Of a DNA stretch of 64,000 nucleotides, positions 32,075 through 41,822 are shown piece by piece; the stretch's first letter is position 1; each line of letters begins with the position of its first letter. The position numbers and the translations under genes are program-made. A model generated the notes under the pieces. The model was given only the letters and a program-made list of their open reading frames with translations. It was not told where the DNA came from and ran no database searches. The stretch is from Cristatella mucedo (Eukaryota > Bryozoa > Phylactolaemata > Cristatellidae): the NCBI GenBank assembly GCA_009760855.2, contig WPIO01000015.1:4669001-4733000 (forward strand). Direction: 5' to 3'.

Positions 32075-32163
32075 CTGGGCCTCGCGATAGCCCAGGAGGC
32101 AAGGTGCTCGCTCCTAACGATCGAGGTCGTGGGTTCGAATCCTGCTGTGAGCGATCCTTTATT
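32075..32163 (+). mobile_element. SINE B, 5' half (split copy)
   Basis: Cctcgcgatagcccaggagg, caaggtgctcgctcctaacg, B box cgtgggttcgaatcctgctg and gagcgatcctttat, where it is interrupted by a LINE A insertion. The 3' half resumes at about 32667. Confidence 0.85.
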
Positions 32164-32666
32164 TCCCTTCATCCTTTGGCTCCAGCCTACCTATCAGATT
32201 TACTCCCCCACCAGGCCAAACATCGTACCACCCGCTTTTCGGAATCTAACTGTTTACCTATACTTACCTATACCTATACTTTATACCTCATACAAACGTC
32301 AAATCCTTTGGAGACCGTGCATTTAGTTAGCATGCTCCCAAAGCTTGGAACTCACTACCGACTTGCGTCACAACAACCCCTGACTTGACCACATTTGAAA
32401 AGAAACTAAAAACACCTAATTATGATAGCATTTAGTGGGTCCCTGTGATTCGCCCTTCATGTGCTTATGCGTGCTGACACTGCATGCTGTCACTAACGAC
32501 GCTTGCATGCTGACCCTGTGTATGTCACCCCTAACCACGTTATTCATGTTGTTTATCAAGCATGTTACCACTCACCACTCGATCGCGTTTCCTTTGCAGA
32601 AATGTAAAGCGCCTAGAAAGAGATTGAGTTCTCCCAGGGTGCTTTATCAAGTGTATTAGTATTATT
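32160..32666 (+). mobile_element. LINE A 3' end inserted into SINE B
   Basis: It starts within the C-terminal ORF domain (LAPAYLSD-like), contains the KTWN/PKLGTHYRLAS region, TAFSG-like end, complete UTR, hairpin gcgcctagaaagagattgag and an ATT-type tail. ttatttc on both sides is a plausible target duplication. Confidence 0.88.
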
Positions 32667-32737
32667 TCTAACTGCAAGCGGCGGTGATAGCCGTTAAGGC
32701 ACTTCTATCGCTACACCACTGAGGTTGTTAAATAATA
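32667..32737 (+). mobile_element. SINE B, 3' half (split copy)
   Basis: Continues the SINE body exactly where the 5' half stops: ctaactgcaagcggcggtga, tagccgttaaggcacttcta, gaggttgttaaat. Confidence 0.82.
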
Positions 32738-33440
32738 TAATATTGATTTAATATTAATGTATACAATAATAATTTTATTTAATGTATATAATGTTTGCTT
32801 ATTGATATTTATTTGTGATGGGGCCGGAAGTGAGAGAGTCGACGTCGCAAAAATCGCAATGGTAGGCTGGCAGGTGTCAGTGCAGCCAACTCGCCGTCGT
32901 ATGTTCATAAAGCCAGCTCACTTTCTGCAGTGGGCAGTGTCCATGGCAGGCTATTATTAAACACGGTCATCAGCGTCTGTTTATTTTTACGTTATATTAA
33001 CAGATTTTGATGTATGTATCTCTTTTTAGCTTAGCGCTTAGGATTTTTGGTGTCGTGTACAGGGGTTGCGAGTTTTTGGGTTTACGTTTAGGATCTAGTG
33101 GTTAGATTTCGAAACTCTGTTTTAGCTTATACATTTTGGGCTTAGCGTTTAGTGTCGAGGTTTTAGGGAGAAAATCTAAGCAGAAAAGATATCTTAAAAC
33201 TAGTTTATTTATCGTAAATAAAAGCAGACGTCAGCGACCACGCTTAGAAGCCCACTATGGGCGCCTTTCCGATAGCAGGAAGTGAACTGGCTCCATGAAC
33301 AAACGACGCCGTATCGGCTGGTTAGCGAGCGCTCGCCAGTGAGTGCCCGCCAATGCCTCGACCAGCCACGAGTGGCTGCCGCAGTCGCTGTTCGACCGTT
33401 CGCGAACGTCCGGCCGCCACTCTTTGACACTCTTTGACAC
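32738..33440. other. unassigned; TTTAGG-like phrases at 33020-33175
   Basis: A/T-rich stretch. No gene is recognised. Between 33020 and 33175 phrases such as tttagcttagcgcttagg, gggtttacgtttagg and gttttaggg recur in degenerate form. Confidence 0.35.
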
Positions 33441-33443
33441 GAA

Positions 33444-33908
33444 TGCGACGCCGAGTGCGGACAGCGACGCCGAGTGCGGACAGCGACGCCGAGTGCGGAC
33501 AGCGACGCCGAGTGCGGACAGCGACGTCGAGTGCGGACAGCGACGCCGAGTGCGGACAGCGACGCCGAGTGCGGACAGCGACGCCGAGTGCGGACAGCGA
33601 CGCCGAGTGCGGACAGCGACGCCGAGTGCGGACAGCGACGCCGAGTGCGGACAGCGACGCCGAGTGCGGACAGCGACGCCGAGTGCGGACAGCGACGCCG
33701 AGTGCGGACAGCGACGCCGAGTGCGGACAGCGACGCCGAGTGCGGACAGCGACGCCGAGTGCGGACAGCGACGCCGAGTGCGGACAGCGACGCCGAGTGC
33801 GGACAGCGACGCCGAGTGCGGACAGCGACGCCGAGTGCGGACAGCGACGCCGAGTGCGGACAGCGACGCCGAGTGCGGACAGCGACGCCGAGTGCGGACA
33901 GCGACGCT
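33444..33908. repeat. 19-bp tandem repeat, ~24 copies
   Basis: Unit gcgacgccgagtgcggaca, nearly invariant; one copy has gacgtcgag at about 33523. Because 19 is not a multiple of three, every frame cycles through the same 19-residue pattern. Frames remain open on both strands. Confidence 0.97.
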
Positions 33909-34740
33909 GCTCGCACTCTTCGCGAGCAGCGCTGCGAAGAGTGCGAGGCGAGCGAGGGCGTGCGAAGGGCGTGGCTCAAGTAAGGAGGCGGTTAAAGTTA
34001 ACGTGCCGCCGCCCTCCAACAGGCTCCGTCAGAATCCCGACACTGGCTACCGGTCTGAGAGTCTGGCGGCAGCGGCCATGTCGTGCTGTGCGAATGTTCA
34101 GCTTTTATCGATAAGCTCGTTTCCCTTTTTATTTTTAGATAGGTCGAAAGATACCACTATCAGGACGCGCCTTCGGCGTTCATTTGAAGGTAGGTTTTCG
34201 GAGGGGCTCGCTTTTCTAAGGCAGGGGGGGAGTCGCAAAAGGTCGCTTTGAGCTTGGGGGCCAAAATGCTTTTTGGAATCCTCCCGCTAGGGGAGGGGGT
34301 TGCAAGAAAATTTAATCGTTTAAGTCAATCGGCTCAGTAGCTGCTACGCAGCGGCGGCGGCGACCTACGGACGCTTAACCGAAGCTTAGCGTAGGTCCGA
34401 GGATGCCGACCGCAGGGCACGCGAAATCATTCGCACGGTACGCGCTCGGGGGCAATAATGGCTCGAGCACGTGACGGGGCAATTAAAAGTCCGAGCTTCC
34501 TGGAACTGCATCGAACGCCGTGGGGCCGAGCCCTCTCGCTAGCTCTATCGCGCAGAGCGCCGGACAGGTAGCGCAGAGGCTGTGAGATCGTTCCCAGCTA
34601 GAGGCCAAGTTCTTTTTCGTCGGCCTCCAGTTTCGCGGCAGACAACCTCCTGTCGCTCCGGTCGCTCCTCTATGCATTGAAATCGCATGCATCCACGTCG
34701 TTCCTGCCGCTAGCTCTGGCACAGAACTGCAGCGATGCAA
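33909..34740. other. unassigned
   Basis: No gene is recognised. The GC content drops after about 34100. Confidence 0.3.
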
Positions 34741-35205
34741 ATGATAATAATAAGAATAATAATACCTTTAATATAGGACCCTCAGGGAACTCAATCTCTT
34801 TCTAGGCGCTTAACATTTGCTGCACAGGAAGCACGATTGAATGGTTAGTAGTAGCATGCTCAATAAACAACCAAAATAACATTGTTAGGGGTGACATGCA
34901 CAGGGTCGGCATGCAAGTGTGGTTAGTGGCAGCATGCACAGTGTCAGCACGCATAAGGGCATAAAAGATGAATCACTGGGACCCACTAAATGCTCTCATA
35001 AATTGATGCGTTTTTAGTTTCTTTTTAAATGTTGACAAGTCAGGAGATGTCGTGACGGAAGTAGGGGGTGAATTCCAAGCTTTGGGAGTACACAAACTAA
35101 AGGCACAGTCTCCAAAGGATTTGAGGTTCGTGCGAGGTATAGGTAAACAGTTAGATTACGAAAAGCGGGTGATGGGGTGCTTAACCTGGTGGATGCGCAG
35201 CATTG
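34741..35205 (-). mobile_element. LINE A 3' end, minus strand
   Basis: Tail (aataataagaataataatac), hairpin strand, UTR, then the C-terminal ORF end to about 35200, where a 24-bp tandem array begins. Confidence 0.87.
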
Positions 35206-35428
35206 ACAGAGCCTTGCAGCCCATCCCGGAAAGCTTTTCAGCTCATCCCGGAAAGCCTTGCTGCCGTTCCAGAAAAGCCTTGCAGCTCATCCCGAAAAGC
35301 CTTGCAGCCCATCCCGAAAAGCCTTTCAGCTCATCCCAGAAAGCCTTGCAGCCATTCAGGACAGCCTTACAGCTCATCCCGTTAAGGCTTGCAGCCATCC
35401 CGGAAAGCCTTGCAGTCCATCCCTGGTG
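35203..35428. repeat. 23-24-bp tandem repeat at the edge of a LINE A copy
   Basis: About nine imperfect units of the type ccttgcagctcatcccggaa aag, with internal variation between cc/ct and gaa/gga. Open frames across it are repeat-derived. Confidence 0.9.
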
Positions 35429-35517
35429 GCCGATACGCTTTCAGAGTGGGGCTACCGGGAATAAGAATCTACTAAATTTAATTATTTAGCTTAAGCATGC
35501 ACATAGATGTTCTAGAG

Positions 35518-35704
35518 CTGTGATTCTCAACCTTCCTAATGCCGCAACCCTTTAATATAGTTCCTCATGTTGTGGCGACCCCCAGCTGTAAAACTGTTGC
35601 GTGCGAAATGTGGAAATGCGTGTTTTTCGATGGTCTTAGGCGACCCCTGTGAAAGGGCCGTTTGACCCCCAAAGGGGTCGCGTCTCACAGGTTGAGAACC
35701 GCTG
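35518..35704 (+). mobile_element. SPIN-like hAT MITE, 187 bp
   Basis: Non-autonomous hAT element. Left end ctgtgattctcaaccttcct and right end caggttgagaaccgctg are inverted repeats. Sub-terminal phrases gcaaccctttaatatagttc, ctcatgttgtggcgaccccc, cgatggtcttaggcgacccc and cccccaaaggggtcgcg match SPIN (Space Invader) elements as I remember them from tetrapod genomes. It is flanked by ttctagag (35510-35517) and ttttagag (35705-35712), a 7/8 target duplication fitting the hAT preference nTCTAGAn. There is no coding capacity, so it needed a transposase from elsewhere. Confidence 0.9.
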
Positions 35705-35712
35705 TTTTAGAG

Positions 35713-36189
35713 ACTTGTTGGCGTCCCCGATTCCAGTGTTTTTTTTTTAGCGAAGGAAGTTTCATTATTGATGGGGCTCCAAAAGCTACAAGGGTGGCTC
35801 GGGCACGTTCAGCTTCAGTTTTAAGAGGGTCTATCCAAATTGTACCGGTCTATCCATACATAAAAATTGTTTAGGTCTTGTCCCCTAGATAAAAATCCTG
35901 GCTCCGCCTGCCTGACTGGGACAGTTTTGAAGGGTGCTTGTAGTATGCGGACGCCCCTCACGTCAAGTTAAGCTCAATCCTAAAGAAGATTTGTGTACCG
36001 ACATTTGTCATCCGAATTCGGAGTTATAAGGCATGTGGTGGCGAGGTATGTCAACATCCTGAAAGCTAATGATCTTCTTTGCTTTATCGATCAAAAGATC
36101 GGTCTGGCAGATGAGGCACAGGCGTGTTTTTTGCATTGAACATTGTCCGAACGTGTTCAATCCCTTTGGTGTTATAGTAACGTTTCATC
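35713..36189. other. unassigned
   Basis: No gene is recognised. The phrase aaaatcctggctccgcctgc at about 35890 resembles terminal sequence of some DNA transposons. Confidence 0.35.
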
Positions 36190-36425
36190 CAGAAGATCAG
36201 TCACCTGTGCAGCTAAACAAGGGTCCGTTCTCAGCCTTTAGCTATTCTCCATTAATACAGAGCCTCTCGGAAAAGTGATTCGGAGCCAAGTGATCGGCTA
36301 TCACTTCAATGCTGACGATACCCAGCTTTATTTTTCTTCTAAACAGTCGGACTCCGCTGCAGTGACTAGTAAACTGGACGCTTGCCTTACCTCATTTGAT
36401 CCTGGATGTGGACCAATTTTTCTTA
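36190..36425 (+). mobile_element. LINE RT fragment with intact-looking catalytic motif
   Basis: Frames read the QGSVL-like phrase, then LIQSLGKVIRSQVIGYHFNA then DDTQLYFSSKQSDSAAVTSK. YADD has become NADD. It is probably the RT of LINE B or a third family, with frameshifts. Confidence 0.75.
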
Positions 36426-36865
36426 ATTAAGAAGACAACTTCCGCAGCCAGTCATCACGTTCGACCCCTGTCTACGATTAGGGGCTGCCTACCACGGTGG
36501 CTTGCTAAATATTTTGCTGGCTAGCTCCCTGGTTCTCCTTTGGCTGGACTACTGACATTACGTTTTGGCTGGACTACGAGGAAAGAGCCATTAGGCTTCC
36601 GTTCTCGCAGAGACTTTAGGTGGAGCTATCGATGTACGCCCACCTGACAGCCTGTGCCAGCCGTGTGAGTATACTGAACTGAGGCCGTGGCTGAATAAGA
36701 AATCCGATTCATTGGACGTGAATTAAGCGGCTCGAGTTTGTTGACTCGTAGCGTCAACTTGTCGTTTCTTTCTGCTTGAGTCAGCTGTCATAGGCAAGTG
36801 AAAGAGCCAGCCGGCTCTTAAACTATTCCTCAACTGGTGTGAGTTTGACTATGAGAGACTATGAA

Positions 36866-36955
36866 TAATAGTTAAAATACTTTTGGACAACGTCCACAGA
36901 GAAGTTAATCTCTTTTTTGGCACTTTATATATACTGTCGAGGAGGAATTGAATGT
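36866..36955 (-). mobile_element. LINE A-like tail relic, minus strand
   Basis: Acagagaagttaatctcttt and tttggcactttatatatact recall the minus-strand hairpin. Highly diverged. Confidence 0.5.
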
Positions 36956-37179
36956 CTATTTCTTTTTACAGTTGTACCTTGATAGCCTGCTCTAACTGTG
37001 CTAGTTCTAGCTGCGCTAAATGCAGTAGTTTGGCAGCTGGCGATGGCTATGGCTGCAAGGCTAGTAAAACTCCCGGAGGTTCAGCCACGTGTCTCCTTTT
37101 CTGCTGAAGGAACTGCGATCGCACCGGTCGATCAACGGATCAATGGGGCGAAATTCTAAATCTGACCCGCATCAGGCCA

Positions 37180-37640
37180 CCATTGCTCGGCTCCTCCATA
37201 CCAATGAATTGCTGAACTGCCGCACGAGTTTCAGCATCCTTGTGCCCTCAGGTCCTTAACAAGCAAACAAAATCTCTTCAATACCTTCGCTTAAAATCCG
37301 TTAGCGACAGGAGCTTTTGTTATGCATGTCGAAGGCTGTGAAAATCCCCTCCGGAGTTCTTAGGAAATTACATCTTCTCTCCTGCTGCCGACTTCGGAAC
37401 ATCCTTTCCCAGCAGTCCTGAGCTGCTACTTCCTGCTGCCCACTACCTCTACTGCCCTCCTGACTCAGCTAAGCTCCTCACTTTCTCTTTGTTGTGCGAG
37501 ATGAATTCCACTGGCTATCGTAGGCGTTCGCGCCGAAAGCCGCTTAGGCTTTGAATGACCTACAAAAAACTCCCCAGCGAAATATTCACTTAGTCTTCGC
37601 GGCTCTGAAGTGAAGTCACTGAAAGAGATACACTGTATTA
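37180..37640 (+). mobile_element. LINE B 3' end, degenerate
   Basis: Broken frames give the C-terminal domain (FQHPCALRSL-like, YLRLKSVSDRSFCYAC-like), then the UTR with gccgaaagccgcttaggctt and aactccccagcgaaatattc. Confidence 0.7.
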
Positions 37641-37763
37641 CAATACAAACCAGACGGGATCCTCCTGCGAAGCTAACGTGCAATTAGTCCTATTAAATCA
37701 AATGCAAGTATCGAAGATAGTCCGCACAACTTGAATGGAATATTGCTGAACTTGAATGGAATA

Positions 37764-37950
37764 TTTGCATGCTGACCCTGTGCGTGTCACCCCTAACCAT
37801 ATAATTCATTTTGTTTGTTTTTCAAGCATGATTTTACTTACTATTCAATTGCATATCACTTTGCAGCAAATGTAAAGCGCCTAGAAAGAGATTAAGTTCT
37901 CTGAGGGCGCTTTATCAAGTGCAATATTATTATTATTATTATTATTAATA
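37764..37950 (+). mobile_element. LINE A tail, young copy
   Basis: Differs from the tail at about 44368-44552 at only about five of 175 positions by my count. Complete hairpin and (ATT)n tail. Confidence 0.88.
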
Positions 37951-37965
37951 TCACTCAATCCGAAT

Positions 37966-38245
37966 CAGTGGCCATGCCAGGAGGCAGCGTCGCTCCTGCC
38001 TCTTCCCGGCAGCGACCAGGGCAGCGACCACACGTTCCTTCGCCAGCGGACAACCCGGCAGCAGCAAGGACGTCGTGCTCCAATTCCAGTTAATGGGCAA
38101 CCGCCGAGTTCGTGTCGGAAAAATATCATTGTTTGCTAAGATAATTTTAAAACTCGCGCGTTTTCCCCTACATGAACATTTTTCAGGTCATTGAAGGTCA
38201 TGAACATTTTTCAGGTCCCACATGAAAATCCTGGATCTGCCTCTG
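37966..38245. mobile_element. possible MITE-like DNA transposon
   Basis: Left end cagtggccatgccagga and the complement of the right end cagaggcagatccagga are imperfect inverted repeats resembling CAGTGGCGGAGCCAGGA-type termini. Flanks atccgaat and atctaaat agree at 6/8. Tentative. Confidence 0.3.
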
Positions 38246-38249
38246 ATCT

Positions 38250-39505
38250 AAATTACTGGTGAAATGGCGAAAACCATGTCTGGGATATTTATCTTCGAAA
38301 AGTATATTTAAGATTATTCAATAGAAGCCTGACAGCGGCGCAGGGCGATGACCGTGCTTACTCAACTGGGAAGATGGTCGATCGAATGGCTACGTCCTGC
38401 TTCTTTGACGGGTGCAAAACGCTCACTTGAAAACGTTGATTTCAAAGGCAGCCACAAGAGAATGCACAACACGTAGGAAATGTTTGTTCTCGTCTTTATA
38501 ACTAGGTAGCAGCGTTGATATAGGCAAGACAGTGCCCTCATTGGGATGTCAGTGTTTGTTCTACAGCACAAAATAACGAACACTGTACTTCTTCATTCTA
38601 CGCGAAGCCTACTTCGAAATCTGAAACTGCATCACCTCCATGAGCACACGTATAGTAAAGCCAAATCGTGCCGCGTCAGGCTCGGCCCGCTTTATGCGGA
38701 CTCGTTGTAAATAAGCATTCATCATGGCAGCCTCTAGGCTGCGCTCTGTCTCAACGTCGCACCAGAAGCAGTATTTTACTGAGGAAGCTTAACCGCGATC
38801 TTGAGTGACCTTTTGAGTGACACTTCCACAGCACTCTCGGAACACCTACGACATATAATAATCCACAAGCAGTACAAATCTAACCTCATTGCCGTATTCT
38901 CAATCTGCAGGACCTAAAGTACGGCAGGCGATGGATGATATTTACTTTCTGATTAGATATTCGGACACCGAGGACACAAGACTAGACAAATACTCAGTTT
39001 TCAAGCTCCTCGGATGGTCTAAGGTCACATGACTGAGTTCGTTGATGGATGGTACTGACGCTAATAGTGCCTGTCACCTATCCTCTTGAACGGTTGCAAC
39101 GAGGATTGGGCGTGAGTGCTCAAGTGGCAATTCCTCGAAAGCGAAGTGCAGGGCTTTTACTGCATTCAAGAATATTTAGGAGCCTGTCAAAGCCTTATGT
39201 CAAAGCCTTATGTCAAAGCCTTATTTCAAAGCCTTATGGAAACTCAGTAAAACTTGTATTACATGTTTTTCGCAGAAAGCCTAACTCGACGAGACTTGTG
39301 CAGATGTCGGTGGCTGCATCAAATACGAAGATTTGCAGAGTGAGTTTGACAGAATTCTGTGCACAGAAGCAAATATGTGCTTTTTTTGGTGATATAAAAT
39401 ACGTTAAAAATGACTTGTTATAGCAGACATAAGTTGCCGTATTGCTTTCTTGAGACTATCATCGGATTGACTGACCTGCCCACTGACATTAACAGTGGCT
39501 GTAAC
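38250..39505. other. unassigned, with a 13-bp short array
   Basis: No gene is recognised. At about 39186-39240 the 13-bp unit caaagccttatgt repeats four times. Confidence 0.4.
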
Positions 39506-39507
39506 AA

Positions 39508-39830
39508 TGTATCTCCGTCTGTAACGCTACTAAAGACTGGGTGCTACGCAGGAGAGTTTTGTGTGGCCCACTCACAGCCTGAGCTGCTTTCGGTACGCAT
39601 TTGGTAGCCAACAGACTTCATTTCACGCAATAAAGAAAACGTGAGAAGCATAGTAGAGTCAGGAGAGCAGCAGAGGTAGTGAGTAGCATGAAAGTAGAAG
39701 CTCTGGACCGCTGAAAAAGACGAGCCATAGTCGGCAACAGGAGAGTAGTCGCCGTTTCGTAATAATCGCAGAAGCGAGTTCAACAGTCTTGGGCCTGCAG
39801 AGCTAAAGCTTTGCTCTGTGTCCGTTGATC
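39508..39830 (-). mobile_element. LINE B 3' end, minus strand
   Basis: Starts with the UTR terminus atctccgtctgtaacgctac, then the complement of gctgctttcggtacgcattt and the ORF end (SLLRLLRNGDYSPVADYGSS on the minus strand). Confidence 0.8.
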
Positions 39831-40933
39831 AACCGGCAGCCATCCTAGCTCTTTTAGCCAAAGAGACACGTGGTCAAACCTCTAGAATTTTCAAACTAGC
39901 CTTGCAGCGATATTCATAGCCATCTGCAGTGGCGTAGTTGCTGTTTTCGGTAGCCCAGCCAAAAGAGAGTTACAATGATCTAGCCGAGACAGGACTGAGG
40001 AGCTAGTTAAACTTTTTGCAAGCCACCGGTCAGACTGGCAACCCAGGCAGTAAGTTATTCATGGTTTTATCACTGTATTTTAGTGTTCGCTCCTCGAATG
40101 CTCCGTAGTGATCGACATAGCTTACACTGTTTTAAATGGTAGATCAGGCAATTTAGCTTACCAAGTAATGCATTTAGTAGTAGTTGTATATATTCCTCTG
40201 CGAAAGTTCTACTTTTTGCTCTGAAAAGTACTAAGAAGTTGAATGGATGGCCATTCTTTTTTAAGTATGTAGCAGACGTTCGACGTTTCTCGGTCCTTGC
40301 AAGAGACTGCAAACCAGAGGCGAAGACTGGATTGGAGCGGCTGGGTGGCACAGGGGTTTGGGGGCGTCCCACTAGCACCTGCAGCACGCGAAAATTGGCC
40401 GAAACGAGGCCAAAAAGGCTAGTCAGATGGGCCATTTCGTGATATTTCGTCAACAGTAGAATGCAGTCTGGCCAAGCACCAAGGGGACAGCCGCCTACCA
40501 ACCGGGTGTCAGACTCGACTCCCAGGAGTGGCAGCTGCCACCCCTGCCACCCCCCGGCATCGCCTCTGCTGCAAACTAGTTGCACTTGCACAGAGCCCGT
40601 GGGTGTGCAATATATTTTGAGAGAATCAGCATTTCCCCCGGCGAGTATGCGATGCTTTTCTCAATCAGATTGCCGCTTTAGACAGGACGATACATCGTCA
40701 TGGCCGTTCATGCAGTACCACCTTGGAAGTGGCTGCTGAGTGTGGCTGGGCAAAATGGTAGGAAATGTTGCACCGATCTGTGGCCCGACGAGGCAAGCAC
40801 AGCGCCAGCAGTTTGCTGGCAAGCGTATCGCCTGCTGCTGCTGCTGCTGCTGCTGACTGAGTCACCGGCAGAGTTACTGAGTGCTGGGATACGCTGGCAC
40901 TGCTGCATGTTCGCCACGGCCGGCGGTGGCTGA
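39831..40933. other. unassigned
   Basis: No gene is recognised. A short CTG run lies at about 40831-40856. Minus-strand fragments near 39900-40060 weakly resemble LINE sequence. Confidence 0.35.
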
Positions 40934-40975
40934 GCTGAGGTGCAGGTTGCTCTCTTGAATCACAGGATTCCGCCC

Positions 40976-41089
40976 TCCTACAACTACCCACCGCAGCAGC
41001 TGCCTTTGCCGGGCGGCTTTGTCAGCAGCTTTGAGCTGTGGCACTGGCATCTGTGGCTCTGGCCTCTCTGGGAAACGAATAGCAAAGGT
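40976..41089 (+). other. exon-like segment, unrecognised
   Basis: A frame reads IPPSYNYPPQQLPLPGGFVS then SFELWHWHLWLWPLWETNSK between a weak acceptor-like cttgaatcacag and a donor-like gtcagg. I do not recognise it. No partner exons are clear. Confidence 0.2.
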
Positions 41090-41624
41090 CAGGTGATTCA
41101 ACCACCCCATTCTATGGCTGCAGATGAGCCGTGGGTGGCCATCACTCCTTTGCAGTGGGCAGCGCTCCCACTTCACTGACCTAGTAAAGATCTTCCTTCC
41201 CCCTCCTTCCATTCTCTCTTTCCTGCACTAGTCAAGACTCGGGCACCGAAGCGGACGACAGCAACAGAGCTGCAGCAGCAGCAGCCCTGTCGAATGGTTG
41301 CTTCGGCTAGCGGCAAGGTCAGGGCCGTCAGCAGCTGCATTATCCTGAGCTGGAATTACGGCAGCAGCACGACTGTCGTCAGGCATCTAGCTTTGCACGG
41401 TAATCGGGTCACCCCTGTCAAAGTGCCAAGGTGGTGCGTACTTGTGGGGGCAGGCGTAGGCCTCTCACCCGTGTGTGTGATTCACGTGGCCATCACGATG
41501 CAAGCCGGATGACTTAGCTGTCGAAAGGCCAGGAAAACACCTGCCTCGTGTGAGTTACGAAATAGCACCGATATATGGCCGCCGCGACCAAGCCGACAGA
41601 GCTGGAAATGAGATAACTTACTTA

Positions 41625-41822
41625 CTGTAAATGGATCTCAGAATAAGTAGATGAATTGCTAGCTGGGATTTCATAGTGCTAAATGCATCTCTCACAATAT
41701 GTAACTTGGATAATATATCAGAGCTAAAACGAAGAATCTGTCGTTTCGCCCTTTGGGGAATCGAACACACGACATCGGAAGCCAGAGACCATAATGGCAC
41801 CAACGCACTCATTTCGACAGCT
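41625..41822 (-). mobile_element. possible third tRNA-derived SINE
   Basis: Minus strand head gagtgcgttggtgccattat, then gatgtcgtgtgttcgattcc (B-box-like), followed by an A/T-rich body. Only one copy is seen here, so the call is tentative. Confidence 0.4.

Noticed and set aside
33444-33908. CRISPR array
   Set aside because: Units are contiguous 19-mers without unique spacers, in a eukaryotic context.
33343-34251. 302-codon repetitive protein candidate
   Set aside because: Direct translation of a 19-bp minisatellite; the same repeat is open in other frames and on the other strand.
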